Assembly: GCA_020443325.1 (NCBI GenBank)
Contig: JAGRIK010000165.1
Coordinates: forward strand, 1-32,903
Reading direction: 5' to 3'
DNA: 32,903 bases
DNA from: Halioglobus sp.
GTDB taxonomy: Bacteria > Pseudomonadota > Gammaproteobacteria > Pseudomonadales > Halieaceae
Shown here: positions 26,279-32,903 of the stretch, in pieces
Numbering within the stretch: the stretch's first letter is position 1
How the letters are laid out: each line of letters opens with the position of its first letter
Program-made: the position numbers and the translations under genes
The notes under the pieces: model-generated
What the model was told of the DNA's origin: nothing
What the model saw: the letters and a program-made list of their open reading frames with translations, nothing else
Database searches by the model: none

Positions 26279-29200
26279 CTAGTCCCGCGAAAATTCCAGG
26301 CTAACGATGGCGTACTGAATATCGCCATCTGCATCCGTATCCGGGTCTGCCGGCGCGCCAATATACAGATCATGCACGCCATCTACCTGGCTGACATCCA
26401 GACTCACCGTCGCCGACTCCAGACTGGGAATCAATGGTATATCGACTTTCTGTGAAGCGATCGCCGGGCTGTCCTTGCTGTCGATCCTCAGCTCCAGCAT
26501 GCCTCCGCTGGTGATCGGTCTCACACCGCTTGCCATCACAAGGATGCGCTGTATTCCGGTAAGGTCGATGCCTTTTAGCATGCCGTAACTGAACGTACTG
26601 CCACTCGTTGGAGTATGCACCAGTGCGACGTCAAAGCCGTCTTGAACGCCCACAGTGGTTACCCCGTCGGTTTTGTCGAAGTCTTTGGCCAGCACGATGG
26701 GCGATCTCAACAATAATGTAGACTGACCCTGCAGGGCGGGTGCCTGCGCTGTGCCTTTATCTGTATAGCGGGCGTTGAAATAGTAGTCTCCGAGGTAGAA
26801 CTTTCCGAGATCCACGGCGACCCCCTTATCAAAGGCGACGTGGATATAGTCATCGTGGTGCTCGTCAAAGGTCAGCACGCCGCGCAATCCAAGTCCTCCA
26901 ATTTGATTGTCCTGCGTTCCGTGCAATGACATGACGAAGGCGACGATTTGCGCCAGCTCCGCTTCCGAGAGATTGGGATGTACCGGCATCACGTGATTAC
27001 CACCCCATTTGCCGCTGGCGCCCTCACTGATCGAGTGACGCAGGATCGCTGCGGCATCCTCGTCCTGTGCATAGCGCTCGGCGATTTGTGTGAAGGAAGG
27101 CCCGATGGAGGCGCTGTCCACGCCGTGACAAGCGTTGCAATCGCTACCGCGTGTGACCAGGTCACGCCCCGCCAGCACCGGGTCGACGCTTTCGGTCGCC
27201 AGCACTTTCGCCAGGTCTTCACCGCCAGCGACGTAACCAAACTTGATGGTGACATCGCTCGGCACTATGGCGCCGTTCGCAGTGTCGCCATCTTCCTGAT
27301 CGTTGATCTGGACTGCGAAACTAACGGGTTGGTCTTCCCAGTAGAAGCTGCGATTGCCGTCAGTCGAGACCGTGACCACCGGCGGCTCGTTGCCGACGAC
27401 GAAGCGCAGCATCGCCGTGGCCGTCTGACCACCGGCATCGGTCACAGTCAATTGCACGAAATGCTCGCCGGCTTCATCCAGCGTAATTGGTTGTACTTCC
27501 TGCTCGCCGATCACAGCACCCGGCCGGCCGTTTGCTACCCATTGCCACAAGTAGTTCAGTTCAGATTTCGGGCCGTCCCGATCATAGGATTCCGATGCAT
27601 CCAGTACCGTCGCCAGCGGCGCCGCACCGATGGTCGCGGTAGTCGTTGCCACCGCAATGGGGGGCGGATTTTCACCGCCGTAGTATTCAATGCGGCTTAG
27701 GTAGGAATCGACATTGCCGGAAAACCAGTCGTTGCCATACTCGACGACATACAGCGCGCCGTCGGGCCCGAACGCCATGTCCAACGGCGCACTCAAGGGT
27801 TGGTCAATTATGGGTACGATGGTTTCGGGCCGCCCCTGCGCATCGGTAGTCACCACCATCAGCCAGCGCCGAATGAAATCTGAAATGATGAGCTTGCCAT
27901 CGTAATACGGTGGAAACTTGATCGCGCTGTCGCTGTTAGCCTCGTCGGAGTAATAGATAGGCGCGACCAGCGCATTGCGACCGCCACTGGACAGTTCAAA
28001 GAACTTGTCGCTCTCCTCGTAGGGATAGAACAGCCAGGCCGGTTGGGCCGGGGGTAGCACTTTCATCCCGCGATTATTGCGCGAGCGATTCTCCGGCGCC
28101 GCTACGTTCGCCTTGTCGAGGGCTTTGTCCAGTGCATAGTCGTAGTAGGCGTAGGGTTCATTGTCCGCTATGACGAACGGCCAGCCGAAGTTCCCCGCCT
28201 CATCGGCAATATTGATTTCATCGTACCCGATGGGGCCGCGATCATCCGCTGCCCTCGCGTCGGGCCCAACCTCGCCCCAGTAGAGGCGCTGCGTGCGACT
28301 GTCGAACGCCATGGTGTAGGGGTTGCGCAGACCCATGACGTATATCTCGGGGCGCCCCTGTGTCACCGATGCGAACAGGTTGCCCTGCGGGATGTCGTAG
28401 TAGCGCCCCTCGGCATCGGGCTCTGCCCTGGGCCGGATTCGCAAAATCTTGCCGCGAAGGTCCTGGGTATTGCCAGCAGAACGCGCCGCGTCCCGCTGAA
28501 TGTGACCTGGTCTGTCGTCGATGTAGGAGGCGTCATCGGCCTGGGTGTCATCGCCGGTCGTCAGGAACAGGTTGCCCTTCGCATCGAACTGCATGTCACC
28601 GCCTGTGTGGGAGGATTCGTGTCCGGGCGTACCGTCGGCCGGCATGGTCAGCAAGACCTGCTCAGAGGCGGCATCGAAAGTGTCACCGTGCAATTTGAAG
28701 CGGGAGAGCACGTGTTCGCCAGCATCGCCTTTGCTGATGGTTCGAAATAAATAGATCCAGCGGTTGCTGGAAAAATCCGGATCGAACACGAGCCCCAGCA
28801 AGCCGTACTCAAAGTCGGAATTGACATCCTCGAACGTGTGGACGGTGACCGAATCCCGCTGGTCAAAGTCGTAGCGCTGTAGCTTGCCCCGGCGTTCCAC
28901 GTAGTAGAGATCTCCCTCCGGGCTGAAGGCCAGCTTGAGCGGCTCGTTCAGGTTGGAATCCAGCACCGTGCGGCTGAAGCGCCACGCCTGTGGTCGCGAC
29001 TTGCTGTAATCGAGCGGGGCGCCATCGCCCATCGCATAAGCCATACCGCCACGCAGAATCTCCAGGAAATATGGGTTGGCAAAGGCGGCTTCGCTGTGTC
29101 CGAGCGCCGTGTAAAAACTGCGGCCGCCGTCGAAGGGGCGGTACCACGCCACCGGGTGTTCCTCCCCGGCCCCCATCGTGGCGCCGGTGTAACTGCTTTC

Positions 29201-29800
29201 GTCGACGGTTAACAGCACCTGAATGCCGTCGGACAACCGTTGGAAGTCGTACCACTCTTCCGGCATCTGCCAGGTCTGGGGCAACGATAGCGTCGCCGGG
29301 TGCGTGTTGTCGCGAACCGTCAGCTTGCCGACCTGATCGCTGTTCTCGGGGTGTGCCGCGAATACACCCCCGACCAAACGCTGGAACCAGGGCCAGTAGG
29401 TGCCGTCCTCGACCTGCTTCCACTCGGTGTCGGCCGCCGCGTGGATACCGACGAAGCCGCCGCCCGCCTGAATATAGCGTTCGAACGCGACCTGCTGTTC
29501 CAGATCGAGGACGTCGCCGGTCGTATTGAGAAAAATAACCGCCTGGAAAGCCGGCAGAGTCTCGTCATTGAAAACTCTCGCGTCTTCGCTGGCGACCACA
29601 TTGAATTTCTGCTCGGCACCCAGCTCTGTGATCGCCGCTACTCCAGCCGCGATACTCTGGTGGCGGTACTCGACAGTCTTGCTGAACACCAGCACCTTGC
29701 GCCCGTAGTCGGGTTCGGGGCGGGATTGCCAGAAGATATAAATCGCAGCGAACAGCACCGCAAGCAACAGCATGAGAAGGGTAGTCTGTCGACCGGACAT
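26279..29800 (-). CDS. Five-part fusion: ThuA, sugar dehydrogenase beta-propeller, PKD, cytochrome c, C-terminal beta-sandwich
   Basis: The 1173-residue protein has a transmembrane anchor (about 7-24). It is followed by a ThuA domain (about 33-265; VLVFSKTVEYRHQSI, GGGFVGIHAAAD, EEWYDF, FYTALGH) and a glucose/sorbosone-dehydrogenase-type beta-propeller (about 280-720; LAFSPEGDLYYVERRGKL, GLLGLVFDPDF, HTGGDMQFDAKGNLFLTTGD, MGLRNPYTMAFD, LDMAFGPDGALYVVEYG). A PKD-like domain (about 730-815) and a cytochrome c (CNACH at 888-892, likely Met938 ligand) come next, then a C-terminal carbohydrate-binding-like beta-sandwich (about 1010-1173). The layout allows sugar oxidation at the propeller, perhaps with PQQ, and electron transfer to the fused heme in the periplasm. 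GTG 29809 also fits the frame, but GGAG eight bases before ATG 29800 decides the start. It heads the downstream part of the minus-strand operon. Confidence 0.92.
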   Translation of the reverse strand: MSGRQTTLLMLLLAVLFAAIYIFWQSRPEPDYGRKVLVFSKTVEYRHQSIAAGVAAITELGAEQKFNVVASEDARVFNDETLPAFQAVIFLNTTGDVLDLEQQVAFERYIQAGGGFVGIHAAADTEWKQVEDGTYWPWFQRLVGGVFAAHPENSDQVGKLTVRDNTHPATLSLPQTWQMPEEWYDFQRLSDGIQVLLTVDESSYTGATMGAGEEHPVAWYRPFDGGRSFYTALGHSEAAFANPYFLEILRGGMAYAMGDGAPLDYSKSRPQAWRFSRTVLDSNLNEPLKLAFSPEGDLYYVERRGKLQRYDFDQRDSVTVHTFEDVNSDFEYGLLGLVFDPDFSSNRWIYLFRTISKGDAGEHVLSRFKLHGDTFDAASEQVLLTMPADGTPGHESSHTGGDMQFDAKGNLFLTTGDDTQADDASYIDDRPGHIQRDAARSAGNTQDLRGKILRIRPRAEPDAEGRYYDIPQGNLFASVTQGRPEIYVMGLRNPYTMAFDSRTQRLYWGEVGPDARAADDRGPIGYDEINIADEAGNFGWPFVIADNEPYAYYDYALDKALDKANVAAPENRSRNNRGMKVLPPAQPAWLFYPYEESDKFFELSSGGRNALVAPIYYSDEANSDSAIKFPPYYDGKLIISDFIRRWLMVVTTDAQGRPETIVPIIDQPLSAPLDMAFGPDGALYVVEYGNDWFSGNVDSYLSRIEYYGGENPPPIAVATTTATIGAAPLATVLDASESYDRDGPKSELNYLWQWVANGRPGAVIGEQEVQPITLDEAGEHFVQLTVTDAGGQTATAMLRFVVGNEPPVVTVSTDGNRSFYWEDQPVSFAVQINDQEDGDTANGAIVPSDVTIKFGYVAGGEDLAKVLATESVDPVLAGRDLVTRGSDCNACHGVDSASIGPSFTQIAERYAQDEDAAAILRHSISEGASGKWGGNHVMPVHPNLSEAELAQIVAFVMSLHGTQDNQIGGLGLRGVLTFDEHHDDYIHVAFDKGVAVDLGKFYLGDYYFNARYTDKGTAQAPALQGQSTLLLRSPIVLAKDFDKTDGVTTVGVQDGFDVALVHTPTSGSTFSYGMLKGIDLTGIQRILVMASGVRPITSGGMLELRIDSKDSPAIASQKVDIPLIPSLESATVSLDVSQVDGVHDLYIGAPADPDTDADGDIQYAIVSLEFSRD

Positions 29801-29846
29801 GGTGATCACTCCAGATATCTAGAGACTGGCTATTGCGTTCTAAATG

Positions 29847-29874
29847 AAAAAAGGCGCCGCTCCAGGAGCGGCGC
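29847..29874 (-). terminator. Rho-independent terminator after the TonB receptor gene
   Basis: The arms GCGCCGCTCC (29854-29863) and GGAGCGGCGC (29865-29874) form a stem of about 9 bp with a very short loop. On the minus strand it is followed by CTTTTTTC (A tract 29847-29852). It lies 38 bases after the receptor stop and about 47 bases before the ATG of the fusion gene. The remaining leader is too short for a full separate promoter unless it overlaps the hairpin. The terminator therefore may be partial and set a high receptor to low enzyme ratio. Confidence 0.85.
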
Positions 29875-29912
29875 AAAAATTCCAACGCGGGAAGAACCCG
29901 GATATGCCTGTC

Positions 29913-32354
29913 TCAGCCCTCCCCGAAACTGTAGCGCAGCGTAACTCCGACCTCGCGCTCGGCCACATAGCTCACCCCATAGAAGCCGGGTTCGAAAGCA
30001 CCGAATGCAGTGCCGGGCTCCCCCTGGAATAACTGGGTATCATCGTCCAGAACGTTTTTGCCCCACAGGGTAACAGTCCAGTCGCCGGCCTCGCTGCCAA
30101 TATCCAGATACAGGTTCAGGATCCCGTAGGCGTCCGCCTTGTAGCCGCGGCCATAATCATCCTGATCGCCGTAATAGTTGTACAGCATACGGGCGTTACC
30201 TCTTAACCCGAACACCGGGAAGGAGTAGGCGGACTGCACTGTCGACACCCAGGGTGGCACCGTGGAGATGGCGTAGTCAACGGTACAGAACAGCACTGAG
30301 TTCCCACCGAAATCGGCCGGCACCAGGTTACCGATATCGCCATTGTCTGGCCGGCCGTCGCTGTTGGTATCGCGGCACGGTACATCGGCATCATCGAATT
30401 TTCCGTCGGCGTAGGCTGTGGTCAACCGCACCCACCAGTCTTCGTTCACATCGAACGTGGCATCGAGTTCAAAGCCCTGCACGGTAGCATCACCGGGATA
30501 GGTAAACCCGCCAGATTGCAGTGTATTGCCCGCTCCCACATAGGGTACATCCTCAAAACGCGCGATGAAGTTACTGTAGTCCTGATAATAGACAGATGTA
30601 TTCACGCGAAGGCGGTTATCCAGCCACTCCGAGCGAAAACCCAGTTCGTAGGAGTCGGTCTCCTCGGGATCACCGGAAAGGAGTTCGACAGGTGTCAGAG
30701 GTGACGTGATGCCCACCGTGACCCCCGCGGGGCGCCATGAATGGGCATACGTGAAATAGGCCATCATGTCATCGGTGAAGTTGTAACGAAGCGAGGCATC
30801 ATAGACCCACTCATTGTGGTTATCCGACCCACCCTGGGTGAAGTCGCTGGCATCAATCTGCAGGTCGCAATAGCCCGGATAGGTTTCAGTACCGGTAAAT
30901 GGAGGCATCGGCAGCGCTCCATCGCCACACCACCCGAGCGGGGTGCCTGGCGGCTCGCCTGCTGCGCTCGCGATATCGATCGCGATTTGGCCAGCGCCAA
31001 TATTCAGCGTCTGGGAGCGCTTGACGTCGTCTTTAAGATACCGGGCACCGACGCTGAGATCGGCCTTGTCGGTGAGATGGAACACCACATTGCCGAAGAT
31101 TGCCTGATTCTTGAACTTCACAGGAATATCGCCGGTTACATCCAGGGAGTAGGCAAAATCGGGCGGGCCGATCGGATTGGGTGAAAGGGGCGAACCAAAC
31201 GCGCCCTCCAGCACATTGGGTTGCTGGAAGCTGCTCGATGTTTTGGTCTTCTGGTACCACAGCCCCACGAGATACTCGACGAATTGTTCTTCAGTGGATT
31301 CGAGGCGCAGTTCGAACGTCCTGTCCTCATACTTCGATTGCGTATATTGCGCAGCCGCGAAGTTGGTGACGGCGTTGGAGCCATCGCCTTCTGCAAAGGA
31401 ATCGAAGGAATTGTCCTGATACGCCGCGTCGAAGACAATCCTGAAAGCTTGCAACTCCCAGTTGAGATTCAGCGTCGTCAGTTCGGATTTCAGCGTCTGG
31501 GCCGGCTTGAACTCGTTTACTGCATGCCCTGCTCCACTGATGGACCGCCCGTTATAGCCGGCTCCGGGGCCTTCAACCTCGGTCAGGTTGTTGATATCCG
31601 CGCGCATCCACTGGTACGCCAGCGTGCCGTCGAGCGATTCCGTGGGCGCCCACAGCAGCGTGGAGCGCCAACTCTCCGTCTCCCGCTTGTCTTCATGGCT
31701 GCTGTTGACACTGCTCACCTGGTTTCCGTCATTGTCATCCACCACCCCGGCCACGCGCAGCGCGAGCCTTTCGGCGATCATCGGAACAGTCACACCACCC
31801 TGGAAGTTGGTTGCATCCTGATCGCTGCCGGAAGCCTGTAGCGTCCCGCCCCAGCCCTCGAGGTCCGGTGAGCGCGTGGTGACCGTTATGGCCCCTGCGG
31901 GAGACGGCCTGCCCCTCAGGGTACCCTGGGGCCCACGCAAAACCTCGACCTGGCCGATGTCGTACAGGGTCTGGAATGCATAGTTGGCATCCATCGGCGT
32001 ACCGTTCACGTATACATCCACCGCTGGCGAGGTCGAGGAATTGCTATCGAACCCCACTCCACGCAACTGGGCGACGGAACCGAAGGCGCCATTGTTCTCC
32101 AGAGACAGTCCCGGAGAGAGCTGGGACAGATCCTGGAATTCGAAAAGTTTGTATTCAGAAATATCCTTCCCGCTGATAGCGGTAATGGTCATCGGAACAT
32201 CCTGCAAGTTTTCGGCCCGCCTTTGCGCAGTTACGACCACCTCTTCCAGAACCATTTCCCTACCGGGAGCAGCCTCCTGACCAATCGCGAATCCACCATT
32301 TCCGACCGCCGCCGCACCTGCAAGGGCTACCAATGGATACTTTTTGTAGTTCAT
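29913..32354 (-). CDS. TonB-dependent outer-membrane receptor
   Basis: The 813-residue protein has a signal peptide (about 1-25), a TonB box in LEEVVVTAQRR near residue 36, a plug domain (QDVPMTITAISG; FQDLSQLSPGLSL; QVEVLRGPQGTLRG) and a long beta-barrel with alternating aromatic strands, ending in GVTLRYSFGEG. It should import a large or scarce compound across the outer membrane using TonB energy. The plug end reads GTLRGRPSPAGAITVTT, a variant of the common GTLFGRNT form; the type occurs in receptors of unknown specificity. It is the first gene of the minus-strand unit and carries an operator-like palindrome 154 bases upstream, so it is probably induced with the catabolic genes. A role in taking up the glycosylated substrate fits the neighbours. 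Confidence 0.93.
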   Translation of the reverse strand: MNYKKYPLVALAGAAAVGNGGFAIGQEAAPGREMVLEEVVVTAQRRAENLQDVPMTITAISGKDISEYKLFEFQDLSQLSPGLSLENNGAFGSVAQLRGVGFDSNSSTSPAVDVYVNGTPMDANYAFQTLYDIGQVEVLRGPQGTLRGRPSPAGAITVTTRSPDLEGWGGTLQASGSDQDATNFQGGVTVPMIAERLALRVAGVVDDNDGNQVSSVNSSHEDKRETESWRSTLLWAPTESLDGTLAYQWMRADINNLTEVEGPGAGYNGRSISGAGHAVNEFKPAQTLKSELTTLNLNWELQAFRIVFDAAYQDNSFDSFAEGDGSNAVTNFAAAQYTQSKYEDRTFELRLESTEEQFVEYLVGLWYQKTKTSSSFQQPNVLEGAFGSPLSPNPIGPPDFAYSLDVTGDIPVKFKNQAIFGNVVFHLTDKADLSVGARYLKDDVKRSQTLNIGAGQIAIDIASAAGEPPGTPLGWCGDGALPMPPFTGTETYPGYCDLQIDASDFTQGGSDNHNEWVYDASLRYNFTDDMMAYFTYAHSWRPAGVTVGITSPLTPVELLSGDPEETDSYELGFRSEWLDNRLRVNTSVYYQDYSNFIARFEDVPYVGAGNTLQSGGFTYPGDATVQGFELDATFDVNEDWWVRLTTAYADGKFDDADVPCRDTNSDGRPDNGDIGNLVPADFGGNSVLFCTVDYAISTVPPWVSTVQSAYSFPVFGLRGNARMLYNYYGDQDDYGRGYKADAYGILNLYLDIGSEAGDWTVTLWGKNVLDDDTQLFQGEPGTAFGAFEPGFYGVSYVAEREVGVTLRYSFGEG

Positions 32355-32903
32355 AGTGATTTACCTGCCTGCTTGTTAGCTGAATGCGTGCGATTCACGA
32401 TCCGATGGTGATTGGCCGATAGACACCTGACGTGGAGAATACGTTTCTGCGTCAATGTGTTCCCTGTACTGCAATTCGCATATATTCATAATTTATTTAC
32501 TACTTTTCTTATATGTAAGTAAACTAGTTTAAATCTCGCCTGCAGTCAAGAGTGCACGCACCCTCAATTGTATTCAGCTGAAATCCACCTGGCCGGGATT
32601 TCCATCCTCGCTTGTCGTGGATTTACCAAGATCGTAGTTGGGTTTCCGGGGCGCTGGAAACCAGGACTTCCGGCTCCAGCGGAGCAAGAATGCCCACTGC
32701 CAGGCTGGGTGGGCACCATGATTTGGCCGTAATGACGGCAACAAGGATCGTGAAAACGGTAAGTATCGGCAATTTTTCTGTGGTTCACAGGAATTTCCTG
32801 TCCGGGCTCGGAAGGGTGATCACAGTAATGTTGGCCACAGATTAATCACCTCAATAATGGTGATTTATCCTCGTTGCCAGTACATCGGCAATGATCTTTG
32901 CTA
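32355..32903. other. 549-base region upstream of the TonB receptor, no recognised gene
   Basis: The part nearest the receptor (32355-32530) is AT-rich and holds the operator-like site. The rest has GC-richer sequence with several short inverted repeats: CTGTG-GTT-CACAG at 32778-32790, GTGATCAC at 32816-32823 and AATCACC/GGTGATT at 32844-32865. A 49-codon minus-strand frame (32772-32623, TTG start) encodes a hydrophobic N-terminus, LPILTVFTILVAVITA, but has no clear ribosome-binding site. It may be a relic or chance. I see no convincing gene here; the true neighbour probably begins outside the window. Confidence 0.5.
32508..32519. promoter_or_regulatory. Putative TetR-type operator upstream of the TonB receptor
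   Basis: CTTATATGTAAG matches the CTTAT-N2-ATAAG palindrome with one mismatch in the right arm. It sits in an AT-rich stretch 154 bases before the receptor start, within a likely promoter zone, but no good -35/-10 pair could be fixed there. It links the receptor to the same regulator as the ligase, VOC and tetR promoters. Confidence 0.5.

Noticed and set aside
32623-32772. 49-codon minus-strand frame with a hydrophobic N-terminus
   Set aside because: It has only a TTG start, no clear ribosome-binding site and no recognised similarity.
32778-32790. CTGTG-GTT-CACAG as a CRP-type site
   Set aside because: The 3-base spacer does not fit the TGTGA-N6-TCACA arrangement.
32612-32845. 77-codon plus-strand open frame upstream of the TonB receptor
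   Set aside because: The composition is Arg/Ser/Gly-rich without domain features and there is no ribosome-binding site.

Overview
The window looks like a chromosomal catabolic region of a marine-type, moderately GC-rich proteobacterium, most likely a gammaproteobacterium. This assignment rests on overall gene style: a TonB-dependent receptor with an EEVVVTA box, a GPH-family sugar symporter, an acyl-CoA ligase/SDR/Baeyer-Villiger gene set, and planctomycete-type DUF1592/DUF1552 proteins of the kind also found in marine proteobacteria. No rRNA, tRNA, CRISPR array, phage gene or intact transposase was seen.

Layout. (1) 1-2949, plus strand: the tail of a probable TetR-type regulator, a GH105-type unsaturated uronyl hydrolase and a GPH-type symporter, forming a small sugar-acid unit. 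(2) 3098-5314, minus strand: a renalase-like FAD oxidoreductase and an unrecognised lipoprotein, apparently unrelated to the flanks. (3) 5557-8017, minus strand: an acyl-CoA ligase followed by an SDR. (4) 8307-18000, plus strand: VOC protein, HSL-type alpha/beta hydrolase, quinone-oxidoreductase-like MDR, HAPMO-type Baeyer-Villiger monooxygenase (BVMO), SDR, a triple Dabb-like protein, a second SDR, a TetR regulator and a possible Fe(II)-dependent oxygenase. (5) 18014-32354, minus strand and read from right to left: TonB receptor, a terminator, a large ThuA/sugar-dehydrogenase/PKD/cytochrome c fusion, a DUF1592-group protein, a Tat-exported DUF1552 protein, an unrecognised secreted protein, a membrane-anchored ThuA protein and a membrane-anchored GH106-like glycosidase.

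How they may work together. The central genes fit a Baeyer-Villiger route. A ketone is oxidised to an ester or lactone, the hydrolase opens it, SDRs and the MDR handle alcohols and ketones, and the ligase activates the resulting acid. The right-hand genes fit outer-membrane uptake followed by periplasmic oxidative attack on a glycoside and removal of rhamnose-like sugars. The strongest new signal is a shared 12-bp palindrome, CTTAT-N2-ATAAG. It lies in the ligase/VOC divergent promoter region (two copies), before the tetR gene, and with one mismatch before the TonB receptor. A longer degenerate version overlaps the BVMO promoter. This suggests one TetR-controlled regulon joining uptake, periplasmic deglycosylation and aglycone oxidation, possibly for a glycosylated terpenoid, steroid or aromatic ketone. 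The substrate is inferred and not shown by the sequence.
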